Of a DNA stretch of 64,000 nucleotides, positions 1-8,663 are shown in pieces. Positions within the stretch are counted from its first letter, which is position 1, and each line of letters starts with the position of its first letter. Source of the stretch: Streptomyces cadmiisoli (lineage in GTDB: Bacteria > Actinomycetota > Actinomycetes > Streptomycetales > Streptomycetaceae). Both the position numbers and the translations under genes were made by a program. The stretch lies in the NCBI RefSeq assembly GCF_003261055.1, contig NZ_CP030073.1, positions 3,100,001-3,164,000 on the forward strand, written 5' to 3'. Below the pieces are notes generated by a model, which searched no databases, was not told the DNA's origin, and saw only the letters and a list, made by a program, of their open reading frames with translations.

Positions 1-1
1 G

Positions 2-1264
2 CTGATGGGGCGGCTGCAGGATGCCGAGACGGTCTACCGGGAGCGGCAGGGCGTGCTGACCGCGCGGATCGGCGATCTGGCCGGCGGGCTGCGGGTGCTG
101 GGCGGACTCGGCGGCAAGGAGCGGGTCGGCGAGGCCTTCCGCCGCGACTCGCGCCGGCTGCTGGCCGAGGGGTACCGGGTCGGGGAGGTGACCAGCTGGA
201 TCCAGTCGCTGGGCTTCGGACTGCCCACCCTGTTCCTCGCCCTGGTGACCTGGCCGGCGGCCCGGCTGGTGGCCCAGGGGGACATCACCGTGGGCGAGTT
301 GGTGTCCGTGTACGGGTTCGTGGCGGTGCTGGTCGTACCGGTCGCGTACGTCCTGGAGTTCGCCCACCAGATCAGCCGGGGCCTGGTCTCGGCGCGGCGG
401 GTCGTGGGGTTCCTGCGGCTGGAGCCGCTGGAGGCCGACGGCATCCACGACGCACCGGCCGAGCCGGCGGTGCTGCACGACCCGGTCTCCGGGGTGCGCG
501 TGCCGCCGGGCCGGCTGACCGCGCTGGCCTGCGCCCGGCCGGCCGACGCCGGGGCGGTCGTCGACCGGCTCGGCCGGTATCTGCCGTCCGAGGCCACCTG
601 GGGCGGGCGGCGGCTCGACGAGATCGCGCTGCCGCAGGTCCGGCGGCGGATCCTGGTCGCCGACCACGAGGCCGACCTGTTCGCGGGCACCCTGCGCGAG
701 GTGGTGTGCGGGCGGTCCGGACCGGACGGCCGGGACGACGCGGCGATCGCCGCCGCCGTGCGCACGGCCGCCGCCGACGACATCGTGCGCGGCCTGCCGG
801 ACGGGCTCGACTCGCGGATCGACGCGCAGGGCCGCAACCTCTCCGGCGGCCAGCGGCAGCGCGTGCGGCTGGTACGAGCGCTGCTGGCCGACCCCGAGGT
901 GCTGCTCGCGGTGGAACCGACGTCCGCCCTCGACGCGCACACCGAGGCCGCGGTGGCCGAGCGGCTGCGGGCGGCACGCGCGGGCCGCACCACCCTCGTG
1001 ACCAGTACGTCCCCGCTGGTGCTGGACCGGGCGGACCTCGTCCACCACCTGGTCGACGGCAAGGTCGCCGCCGTGGGCACGCACCGGGAACTGCTGGCCC
1101 GCGAACCCGGCTACCGCGCACTGGTGACCCGCGACGCACCCCCGGAACCGGACACCGAAACCGGACCGGAGGCCACGCCCCACCCCGCGCCGGACGGCGG
1201 ACCCGGTCCGGACGCGGCGGACGGGTCCGATGTCCGGGCCGGTGCCGAGGAGGCCGTTCGATGA
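2..1264 (+). CDS. ABC exporter subunit with degenerate NBD (5' truncated)
   Basis: C-terminal about 420 residues of an ABC exporter half-transporter; the reading frame is open to the window edge, so the first transmembrane helices are missing. The visible part holds the last membrane helices (around residues 60-125) and a nucleotide-binding domain. That domain keeps a canonical LSGGQRQR signature and the Glu of Walker B (VEPTSALD), but the Walker A position reads ARPADAG instead of GxxGxGK, the Walker B Asp is Val, and the H-loop His is Ser. Its stop overlaps the next gene by 4 bp (ATGA), so the two products are expected to pair as a heterodimer with one dead ATP site. Substrate unknown. Confidence 0.85.
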   Translation: MMGRLQDAETVYRERQGVLTARIGDLAGGLRVLGGLGGKERVGEAFRRDSRRLLAEGYRVGEVTSWIQSLGFGLPTLFLALVTWPAARLVAQGDITVGELVSVYGFVAVLVVPVAYVLEFAHQISRGLVSARRVVGFLRLEPLEADGIHDAPAEPAVLHDPVSGVRVPPGRLTALACARPADAGAVVDRLGRYLPSEATWGGRRLDEIALPQVRRRILVADHEADLFAGTLREVVCGRSGPDGRDDAAIAAAVRTAAADDIVRGLPDGLDSRIDAQGRNLSGGQRQRVRLVRALLADPEVLLAVEPTSALDAHTEAAVAERLRAARAGRTTLVTSTSPLVLDRADLVHHLVDGKVAAVGTHRELLAREPGYRALVTRDAPPEPDTETGPEATPHPAPDGGPGPDAADGSDVRAGAEEAVR

Positions 1265-3036
1265 CTGCGCCGGATTCCGGGACCGAGGGCCGGGGCCGGT
1301 TGCCGCTCGCCGGTCCCGCCGAGGTGCGGCGGGCGATCGTACGGCTCCTGCGGGGCGACGGCCGGGCCTTCGCCGTCGTCCTCGCCCTCAACACGGTGGC
1401 CGCCGGGGCCGGTCTCGTCGGACCCTGGCTGCTGGGCCGGATCGTCGACGAGGTCCGGGCCGGTGCCGGAGTCGACGTCGTCGACCGGCTGGCGCTCACC
1501 ATCGTGCTGTGCGCGGCGGCGCAACTGGTGCTGTCCCGCTGGGCGCGCCGTGCGGGGCACCGGTTCGGCGAGCGCATGCTGGCCACCGTCCGGGAGGAGT
1601 TCGTCGCACGGACGCTGTCCCTGCCCGCGTCGGTGGTGGAGCGGGCCGGGACGGGCGACCTGACGGCCCGCGGCACCGCCGACGTGGCGACCGTGGGCAC
1701 CACCCTGCGGGACGCGGCCCCCGAACTGCTCATCGCCTCCCTCCAGGCGCTGTTCCTGCTCGGCGCCGTGGTCGCGGTGGACCCGCTGCTCGGCGGCTGC
1801 GCCCTGCTGGGCCTGGTCGGCGTCTGGTTGCCGCTGCGCTGGTACCTGCGCCGGGCGCGCACCGCGTACCTCGCCGAGGGGGCGGCCACCTCCGACGTCG
1901 CCGAGGTCCTCGCGGCCACCGCGGCCGGGGCCCGTACGGTGGAGGCGTTCGGGTTGCGGCGGCGGCGGACCGCCGCGAGCCGGGACGCGCTCGAGACGGC
2001 GCGCCGCACCCGGCTGCACACGCTGTATCTGCGCAGCGTGTTCTTCCCGTCGGTGGACTTCGCCTACGCCGTGCCCGTGGTGGGTGTGCTGCTGACCGGC
2101 GGATTCCTGCTCGACCGGGGTGAGCTGAGCCTGGGCGCGATCGTCACGGCCACGCTGTATCTGCGGCAGCTGACGGAGCCGCTCGACACGCTCCTGGTCC
2201 GGGTGGAGCAACTCCAGGCCAGCAACGCCTCGTTCGCCCGGGTGGAGGGACTCGCGCGGATTCCCCGGACGGCGCAGGCCGGCTCCCCCGACCCGGACGG
2301 CGACCGTATCGACGTCACCGGCGTGCGCTACGCCTACGAACGCGGCGGCGAGGTGCTGCGCGGCGTGGACCTGACGGTGCGGCCCGGGGAGCGGCTCGCG
2401 GTCGTCGGTCCGTCCGGCGCCGGCAAGACCACACTGAGCAGGCTGCTGGCGGGCGTCGACGCGCCGGACGCGGGCAGCGTGACCGTGGGCGGTGTGCCGG
2501 TCGCCGGTCTCGGGCCGGAGCGGCTGCGCCGCCAGGTCGTCCTGGTCACGCAGGAGCACCATGTCTTCCTGGGCACGGTCCGGGACAACCTCCTGATCGC
2601 CGAACCCTCCGCCTCGGACGCGTCGTTGTGGGCCGCGCTGGCCGCGGTCGGCGCCGACGGCTGGGTGCGTGAGCTGCCCGGCGGCCTGGACGCCGAACTC
2701 GGCCCGGCGGGCCGGCGCACCGACGGCTCGCAGGCCCAGCAGCTCGCCCTGGCCCGGGTGGTGCTGGCGGACCCGCACACGCTGATCCTCGACGAGGCCA
2801 CCGCGCTGCTCGACCCGGCGACCGCCCGGCACACCGAGCGCGCCCTCGCTGCCGTGCTGGAGGGCCGTACGGTGATCGCGGTGGCGCACCGGCTGCAGAC
2901 CGCGCACGACGCGGACCGGGTGGCGGTGATGGAGGCGGGGCGGCTGACCGAACTCGGCACGCACGAGGAGCTGGTGGCGGCGGACGGCGCGTACGCACGG
3001 CTGTGGCGGACGTGGCACGGGGAACCGCGGCCGTAA
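1261..3036 (+). CDS. ABC exporter subunit, ATP-binding/permease
   Basis: A 591-residue half-transporter with an N-terminal membrane domain (about residues 20-320) and a C-terminal NBD. Walker A is intact (GPSGAGKTT, about 383-391), Walker B is LILDEAT with Asp511/Glu512, and the H-loop His is about 543. The signature motif is degenerate (DGSQAQQ near 488 instead of LSGGQ). This complements the upstream subunit, which has a good signature but no Walker A, giving one competent composite ATP site and one degenerate site. The ATG at 1261 is chosen because it forms the ATGA overlap with the upstream stop. Drug, lipid or peptide export are all possible. Confidence 0.9.
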   Translation: MTAPDSGTEGRGRLPLAGPAEVRRAIVRLLRGDGRAFAVVLALNTVAAGAGLVGPWLLGRIVDEVRAGAGVDVVDRLALTIVLCAAAQLVLSRWARRAGHRFGERMLATVREEFVARTLSLPASVVERAGTGDLTARGTADVATVGTTLRDAAPELLIASLQALFLLGAVVAVDPLLGGCALLGLVGVWLPLRWYLRRARTAYLAEGAATSDVAEVLAATAAGARTVEAFGLRRRRTAASRDALETARRTRLHTLYLRSVFFPSVDFAYAVPVVGVLLTGGFLLDRGELSLGAIVTATLYLRQLTEPLDTLLVRVEQLQASNASFARVEGLARIPRTAQAGSPDPDGDRIDVTGVRYAYERGGEVLRGVDLTVRPGERLAVVGPSGAGKTTLSRLLAGVDAPDAGSVTVGGVPVAGLGPERLRRQVVLVTQEHHVFLGTVRDNLLIAEPSASDASLWAALAAVGADGWVRELPGGLDAELGPAGRRTDGSQAQQLALARVVLADPHTLILDEATALLDPATARHTERALAAVLEGRTVIAVAHRLQTAHDADRVAVMEAGRLTELGTHEELVAADGAYARLWRTWHGEPRP

Positions 3037-3097
3037 ACGTCGGTAATCCGCATATCGAACGTGAACTCCGGGCAACGAACGACTTCCGGACAAACCT

Positions 3098-3127
3098 TTG
3101 ACGCGCTCCTGACAGGTCGGGTACTTC
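3098..3127 (+). promoter_or_regulatory. Candidate promoter for M4 protease gene
   Basis: TTGACG at 3098-3103, an 18-base spacer, and TACTTC at 3122-3127 resemble a vegetative promoter about 160 bases upstream of the protease start. The rest of the 3037-3290 gap shows nothing else recognisable. Confidence 0.35.
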
Positions 3128-3290
3128 GGTGCCACGCTTCCCACGGCCCGCTTCACGGCAACCCCACTGATCCGCCGCCGTGTCGTCCCGTGGCCGCGTG
3201 CACCTGGTTTCGCGTTCTGCCCGGACGGCCCACCAGCCGCCCGGATCTCCCCTGGCCGCGCAATCCGCGGCCACGCTGAAGGAGTCAGTG

Positions 3291-5330
3291 TTGAGACTTA
3301 GTTCTTCGCGCAGACGCACCTCCCACACCCTGCAGCGTTCCGTCGCCTCCGTCGCCCTCGCCGGCGTCGCGGCCCTCCTCGCCACCGCCGTGCAGTCAGG
3401 GGCGGCGACGGCCGCCCCGCAGCAGGCACCGTCCGCGTCGGCCGAGGCCGGCGCCCAGCCCGTGAAGCTCACCCCGGCCCAGCGCGCGGCGCTGATCCGG
3501 GCGGCCGGCGCCGACACCGCGGCGACCGCCGACGAGCTCCGCCTCGGCGGCAAGGAGAAGCTCGTCGTCCGGGACGTCGTCAAGGACGCCGACGGCACCC
3601 TGCACACCCGCTACGAGCGGACCTACGGCGGCATCCCCGTCCTCGGCGGCGACCTGGTCGTCCGCACGGACGCGGACGGCCGGACCGAGGGCGTCACCAA
3701 GGCGACCCGGGCCGCCGTCGACGTGCCTTCGCTCGACCCCGCGATCAGCACCGACCGGGCGGAGCGGCAGGCGCTCGGCGCCGCGCGGGCGCAGGACGCC
3801 AAGGGCCCCGACGTGGACCGCACGCCCCGCAAGGTCGTCTGGGCCGCGAGCGGCAAGCCGGCCCTGGCCTACGAGACCGTCGTCGGCGGCCTCCAGGAGG
3901 ACGGCACCCCGCAGGAGCTGCACGTCGTCACCGACGCCACGACCGGCAAGAAGCTGTACGAGTGGCAGGCCGTCAAGAACGGCACCGGTCACACGGTCTA
4001 CAGCGGCACGGTCGACCTCACCACCACCCAGTCCGGGTCGACGTACAACCTCACCGACGGGGCGCGCGGCAACCACCGCACGTACAACCTGAACCGCGGC
4101 ACCTCCGGGACCGGCACCCTGTTCTCCGGCTCCGACGACGTCTGGGGCAACGGCACCGCGTCCAACCCGGAGTCGGCCGGCGCGGACGCGCACTACGGCG
4201 CCGCGCTGACCTGGGACTACTACAAGAACGTGCACGGCCGCAGCGGGATCAGGGGCGACGGCGTCGGCGCCTACTCGCGCGTCCACTACGGCAACAACTA
4301 CGTCAACGCGTTCTGGTCCGACAGCTGCTTCTGCATGACCTACGGCGACGGCTCCGGCAACGCCAACCCGCTCACCTCCATCGACGTGGCCGGCCACGAG
4401 ATGACGCACGGCCTCACCTCGGCCACCGCGGGGCTCGTCTACAGCGGCGAGTCCGGCGGTCTGAACGAGGCGACCTCCGACATCCTCGGCACCGCCGTCG
4501 AGTTCTACGCGAACAACTCCTCCGACATCGGGGACTACCTGATCGGCGAGGAGATCGACATCAACGGCGACGGTACGCCGCTGCGCTACATGGACCAGCC
4601 GAGCAAGGACGGCGCGTCCAAGGACAACTGGTACTCGGGCATAGGCTCGATCGACGTGCACTACTCGTCCGGCCCCGCGAACCACTTCTTCTACCTGCTC
4701 AGCGAGGGCAGCGGAAGCAAGGTCGTCAACGGCGTCAGCTACAACTCGCCCACCGCGGACGGGCTCCCGGTGACCGGCATCGGCCGGGCGAAGGCCGAGC
4801 AGATCTGGTTCAAGGCGCTCACCACGAAGTTCACGTCCACGACCAACTACGCGGGCGCCCGCACCGGCACGCTGGCCGTCGCCGGTGAGCTGTACGGCAC
4901 GTCGAGCGCCGAGTACAAGGCGGTGCAGGACGCCTGGGCCGGTGTCGCCGTCGGCCCGCGGCCCGGCGGTCCGGGCGGCGGTACCTCCTTCGAGAACACC
5001 GGTGACGTGTCGATCCCGGACAACGGCGCCGCGGTGACCTCCTCGATCGCCGTGACCGGCCGGGCCGGCAACGCCCCGGCCAACCTCCAGGTCGCGGTCG
5101 ACATCGTGCACACCTGGCGCGGTGACCTGGTGATCGACCTGCTGGCCCCGGACGGGACGGCGTACCGCCTGAAGAACTTCAGCTCCTCCGACTCGGCGGA
5201 CAACGTCGACGAGACCTACACGGTCAACGCCTCCTCCGAGGTCGCCGACGGCACCTGGCGGCTGAGGGTGCAGGACCAGGCGGCACGGGACACCGGCTAC
5301 ATCAACAGCTGGAAACTGACCTTCCCGTAG
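3291..5330 (+). CDS. Secreted neutral zinc metalloprotease, M4 (thermolysin) family with P domain
   Basis: A 679-residue preproprotease. A Sec signal peptide covers roughly residues 1-42 (Arg-rich start, Ala/Leu/Val core, ATAAPQ cleavage region). An FTP/PepSY propeptide (about 65-220) is followed by the M4 catalytic domain with zinc motif HEMTH (His369, Glu370, His373) and third ligand Glu393 in GGLNEATSD. A C-terminal P domain (about 565-679; SIPDNG, WRGDLVIDLLAPDG) is typical of secreted actinobacterial proteases. Start: AAGGAG at 3279-3284 fits the TTG at 3291 (6-base spacing) better than the adjacent GTG at 3288. Expected to degrade extracellular protein. Confidence 0.93.
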   Translation: MRLSSSRRRTSHTLQRSVASVALAGVAALLATAVQSGAATAAPQQAPSASAEAGAQPVKLTPAQRAALIRAAGADTAATADELRLGGKEKLVVRDVVKDADGTLHTRYERTYGGIPVLGGDLVVRTDADGRTEGVTKATRAAVDVPSLDPAISTDRAERQALGAARAQDAKGPDVDRTPRKVVWAASGKPALAYETVVGGLQEDGTPQELHVVTDATTGKKLYEWQAVKNGTGHTVYSGTVDLTTTQSGSTYNLTDGARGNHRTYNLNRGTSGTGTLFSGSDDVWGNGTASNPESAGADAHYGAALTWDYYKNVHGRSGIRGDGVGAYSRVHYGNNYVNAFWSDSCFCMTYGDGSGNANPLTSIDVAGHEMTHGLTSATAGLVYSGESGGLNEATSDILGTAVEFYANNSSDIGDYLIGEEIDINGDGTPLRYMDQPSKDGASKDNWYSGIGSIDVHYSSGPANHFFYLLSEGSGSKVVNGVSYNSPTADGLPVTGIGRAKAEQIWFKALTTKFTSTTNYAGARTGTLAVAGELYGTSSAEYKAVQDAWAGVAVGPRPGGPGGGTSFENTGDVSIPDNGAAVTSSIAVTGRAGNAPANLQVAVDIVHTWRGDLVIDLLAPDGTAYRLKNFSSSDSADNVDETYTVNASSEVADGTWRLRVQDQAARDTGYINSWKLTFP

Positions 5331-5344
5331 TCCCCGGTGCACGA

Positions 5345-5381
5345 GGCGGCACCCGGCGCGCGTCCGCCGCCGGGTGCCGCC
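5345..5381 (+). terminator. Hairpin terminator after protease gene
   Basis: Perfect 14-bp stem (5345-5358 with 5368-5381) and 9-base loop, starting 14 bases after the protease stop. There is no clear U-run, as is common in Streptomyces. Confidence 0.6.
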
Positions 5382-5395
5382 CTACGCTTGGGCGC

Positions 5396-5905
5396 ATGTC
5401 GTTCACCTACGAGGACGTCGGCGCCACCCGCGAGACGGGTTTCTGCCCGCCCGGCTTCCACCCCCTGCATGTGCGCACCCGCATAGGTGAGGGCGAGGCG
5501 GTGTTCCGCCGCGCCGCCGAGGCCGTGAGCACCTGGGAGATGCACCGGGCGATCGGTGTCGGCGTGGAGGCGACCGCGGACCGCGCGGCCCCCGGGGTGG
5601 ACGTCACCATGACCCTCGCCGGCATGATCAAGGCGCCCTGCCGGATCGTCTGGACGGTCTCCGAGTACCGCCGCACCGGCTGGGCCTACGGCACGCTCCC
5701 CGGTCACCCCGAATGCGGCGAGGAGGCCTTCCTCGTCGAACGCACCGGAGACGGCACGGTCTGGCTGACCGTGTCCGCCTTCAGCCGCGCCGCGAAGTGG
5801 TACGCCCGCGCGGGCGGTGCGGCGACGAGGGGGCTGCAGCAGGCCTACGCGCGACGCTGCGGCAAGGTGCTCCGGCAGCTGTGCGAGCCGGAACAGCAGG
5901 ACTGA
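5396..5905 (+). CDS. DUF1990 family protein
   Basis: A 169-residue cytosolic protein of the DUF1990 family (FTYEDVGATRETGFCPPGF start, then an alpha/beta domain ending in a basic helix). No signal peptide or membrane segment. The molecular function of the family is not known to me. No Shine-Dalgarno precedes the ATG, but TACGCT at 5383-5388 lies 7 bases before it, consistent with a leaderless transcript. It lies tail to tail with glgP 22 bases away. Confidence 0.8.
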   Translation: MSFTYEDVGATRETGFCPPGFHPLHVRTRIGEGEAVFRRAAEAVSTWEMHRAIGVGVEATADRAAPGVDVTMTLAGMIKAPCRIVWTVSEYRRTGWAYGTLPGHPECGEEAFLVERTGDGTVWLTVSAFSRAAKWYARAGGAATRGLQQAYARRCGKVLRQLCEPEQQD

Positions 5906-5927
5906 GGCCCCCTCACCACCCGGCGGG

Positions 5928-8546
5928 TCAGCGCAGCAGCACCCCCGCCCCCTCCACCACGTCCTCCGACGGCACCGCCACCAGGCCGGGCTCAGCGCTC
6001 GACGCGAGCAGGCGATGCGCCGGGAGGATGCGCACCGTGTACCCGTAGGGCCCGGTGCGGTCCAGGGACAGCGGACCCTCGTACACCCAGCGGCCCTCCG
6101 CGTCCGCCCCGCCCACCGACTTCAGCGGGACCGCGGTGGCGTCGGCGATCCGGTCCTCGGAGTCCACCCGCCCGGACACCGCCTGCACCTCCACGTCGTC
6201 GGGGGCGAGTTCGCCGAGGCCGACACGGACCCGCAGGGTGAGCGTGGTGCCGAGTTCGGCGGTGGCGGTGGTCGCGGACGTCTCGACGTGGTCGACGGTG
6301 ACCGCGTGCCAGGCCGCGCGCAGCCGGGACTTCCACTCGGCCAGCTCACGTGCCGTGTCCGGGGCCATGGCGCGGTGGGCGCGGGCGGCCGGAGCGTACA
6401 GCCGCTCGACGTACTCGCGGACCATCCGGCCGGCCAGCACCTTCGGGCCGAGCAGGGTGAGGGTCTGGCGCACCATCTCGATCCAGCGGTCGGGCAGACC
6501 GCCCGGTCCGCGCTCGTAGAAGCGCGGGGCGACACGCTGCTCCAGCAGGTCGTAGAGGGCGGCGGCCTCGATGTCGTCGCGGCGGTCGGGGTCGGTGCCC
6601 GCGCCGTCCGCCGTCGGGATCGCCCAGCCGAAGTCGGGCTGGAACCACTCGTCCCACCAGCCGTCGAGGACGGAGAGGTTGAGGCAGCCGTTCAGGGCCG
6701 CCTTCATACCGCTGGTGCCGCAGGCCTCCAGCGGGCGCAGGGGGTTGTTGAGCCAGATGTCGCAGCCCGGGTACAGCTTCTGCGCCATCGCCATGCCGTA
6801 GTCGGGCAGGAAGACGATCCGGTGCCGTACCCGCGGGTCGTCGGCGAACCGGACCAGTTCCTGGACGAGCCGCTTGCCTCCGTCGTCCGCGGGGTGCGCC
6901 TTGCCGGCCACCACGATCTGGACCGGGCGCTGCGGGTGCAGCAGCAGGTCCATCAGCCGGTCGCGGTCGCGCAGCATCAGCGTCAGCCGCTTGTACGACG
7001 GGACGCGCCGGGCGAACCCGATGGTCAGGACGTCCGGGTCGAGGACGCCGTCGATCCAGCCCAGCTCGGCCGTGCCGGCGCCGCGCTGCCGCCAGGAGAC
7101 GCGCAGCCGGTCCCGCACCTCGGCCACCAGTTGCTCGCGCAGGGTGCGGCGAAGGTCGTGGATGTCCTGGTCGGGGATGTCCGCCACCGCGTCCCAGCGG
7201 TCCGCGTCGCCGCCGGTGAAGGCGTCCTCCGCGCGTTGCGCGCCGATCTGGCGGGCGCCGAGCCGGAACACCTCGGGGGCGATCCAGGTCGGGGCGTGCA
7301 CACCGTTGGTGACCGAGGTGATCGGCACCTCTTCGGCGTCGAACCCGGGCCACAGACCGGAGAACATCTCACGGCTGACCTTGCCGTGCAGCAGGGAGAC
7401 GCCGTTGGCGCGCTGGGCCAGGCGCAGGCCCATCACGGCCATGTTGAACAGGTTGGGCTCGCCTCCCGGATAGGTCTCCATGCCGAGCCGGAGGATGCGT
7501 TCGACATCGATGCGCGGGAGTTCGGCGCCGGGGCCGAAGTGGCGGGCGACGAGTTCGCGGTCGAAGCGGTCGATGCCCGCCGGGACGGGGGTGTGGGTGG
7601 TGAACACGGTGCCCGCGCGGACCGCTTCCAGCGCCGAGTCGAACTCCAGGCCCAGGTCGGCGAGTTCGGCGATCCGCTCCAGGCCCAGGAACCCCGCGTG
7701 CCCCTCGTTGGTGTGGAACACCTCGGGCCCGGGATGTCCGGTCAGCCGGCAGTACGTGCGCACCGCCCGGACGCCGCCGATGCCGAGCAGCATCTCCTGG
7801 AGCAGCCGGTGCTCGCTGCCGCCGCCGTAGAGCCGGTCGGTCACGCCGCGTTCGCCGAGGTCGTTCTCCTCGACGTCCGAGTCGAGCAGCAGCAGCGGGA
7901 CCCGGCCGACCTGGGCCAGCCAGATCCGGGCACGCAGGAACCGGCCGCCCGGCAGGGCGAGGGTGACCTGGGCCGGGCTGCCGTCGGCCTCCTTCAGCAG
8001 GGCCAGCGGCAGCTCGTTGGGGTCGAGGACGGGGTAGTGCTCCTGCTGCCAGCCGTCCCGGGACAGGCTCTGCCGGAAGTACCCGTGCCGGTACAGCAGC
8101 CCGACCCCGATCAGCGGCACGCCGAGGTCGCTGGCCGCCTTCAGATGGTCGCCGGCCAGGATGCCGAGTCCGCCGGAGTACTGGGGCAGGGCGGCGGTGA
8201 TGCCGAACTCGGGCGAGAAGTAGGCGACGGCGGCGGGCAGCTCACCGGGCTGCGCCTGGTACCAGCGGTCGCCGGTGACGTAGTCGTCGAGTTCGTCGGC
8301 GACGGTGGTGAGCCTGCGCAGGAACCGGCGGTCCTCGGTCAGCTCGGCGAGCCGCGCGGGCCGCACGCTGCCCAGCAGGCGTACGGGATCGCCCCCCGAG
8401 GCGGCCCACCGCTCCGGATCGACGGACTGGAACAGGTCGCGTGTCTCGGTGTGCCAGGACCAGCGCAGATTGCGGGCCAGATCGCTCAGCGGCCGCAGGG
8501 AGTCGGGAAGAACGGGTCGGACCGTGAACCGACGGATCGCCTTCAC
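5928..8546 (-). CDS. glgP: Alpha-glucan (glycogen/maltodextrin) phosphorylase
   Basis: An 872-residue GT35-type phosphorylase of the actinobacterial alpha-glucan phosphorylase class, releasing glucose-1-phosphate from alpha-1,4-glucans. It has the N-terminal DUF3417-like region (residues 10-120, NLRWSWH), the catalytic core, and the PLP-binding lysine at about Lys615 in the PLEACGTSGMKAALNG block. Start is GTG at 8546 with AGGTGG just upstream. It is transcribed away from the glgE cluster, which lies 7 kb upstream beyond the caspase and subtilase genes. Role: glycogen breakdown supplying glucose-1-phosphate. Confidence 0.95.
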   Translation of the reverse strand: MKAIRRFTVRPVLPDSLRPLSDLARNLRWSWHTETRDLFQSVDPERWAASGGDPVRLLGSVRPARLAELTEDRRFLRRLTTVADELDDYVTGDRWYQAQPGELPAAVAYFSPEFGITAALPQYSGGLGILAGDHLKAASDLGVPLIGVGLLYRHGYFRQSLSRDGWQQEHYPVLDPNELPLALLKEADGSPAQVTLALPGGRFLRARIWLAQVGRVPLLLLDSDVEENDLGERGVTDRLYGGGSEHRLLQEMLLGIGGVRAVRTYCRLTGHPGPEVFHTNEGHAGFLGLERIAELADLGLEFDSALEAVRAGTVFTTHTPVPAGIDRFDRELVARHFGPGAELPRIDVERILRLGMETYPGGEPNLFNMAVMGLRLAQRANGVSLLHGKVSREMFSGLWPGFDAEEVPITSVTNGVHAPTWIAPEVFRLGARQIGAQRAEDAFTGGDADRWDAVADIPDQDIHDLRRTLREQLVAEVRDRLRVSWRQRGAGTAELGWIDGVLDPDVLTIGFARRVPSYKRLTLMLRDRDRLMDLLLHPQRPVQIVVAGKAHPADDGGKRLVQELVRFADDPRVRHRIVFLPDYGMAMAQKLYPGCDIWLNNPLRPLEACGTSGMKAALNGCLNLSVLDGWWDEWFQPDFGWAIPTADGAGTDPDRRDDIEAAALYDLLEQRVAPRFYERGPGGLPDRWIEMVRQTLTLLGPKVLAGRMVREYVERLYAPAARAHRAMAPDTARELAEWKSRLRAAWHAVTVDHVETSATTATAELGTTLTLRVRVGLGELAPDDVEVQAVSGRVDSEDRIADATAVPLKSVGGADAEGRWVYEGPLSLDRTGPYGYTVRILPAHRLLASSAEPGLVAVPSEDVVEGAGVLLR

Positions 8547-8572
8547 ATTCCACCTCGTCAGCGTGCGGAGGA

Positions 8573-8594
8573 GGACGCACAGCGGCGTGCGTCC
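8573..8594. terminator. Hairpin between caspase-HSP90 gene and glgP
   Basis: Perfect 8-bp stem GGACGCAC/GTGCGTCC with a 6-base loop in the 117-base gap. It could end transcription of the minus-strand caspase gene or sit in the glgP leader. Confidence 0.4.
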
Positions 8595-8663
8595 CGTCGT
8601 CGCTATCGACGGTAGTGGTTACTTCGCCGTCCGACGGGGGCTCGCCGGGACGCTCAGGGCGCA

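Noticed and set aside
706..1260. Upstream extension of the second ABC subunit gene
   Set aside because: The in-frame extension overlaps the first subunit in another frame and encodes Arg-rich shadow sequence; the ATG at 1261 gives a normal 591-residue protein.
5817..8615. 932-codon plus-strand open frame opposite glgP
   Set aside because: No recognisable motif; glgP on the other strand has full catalytic motifs.
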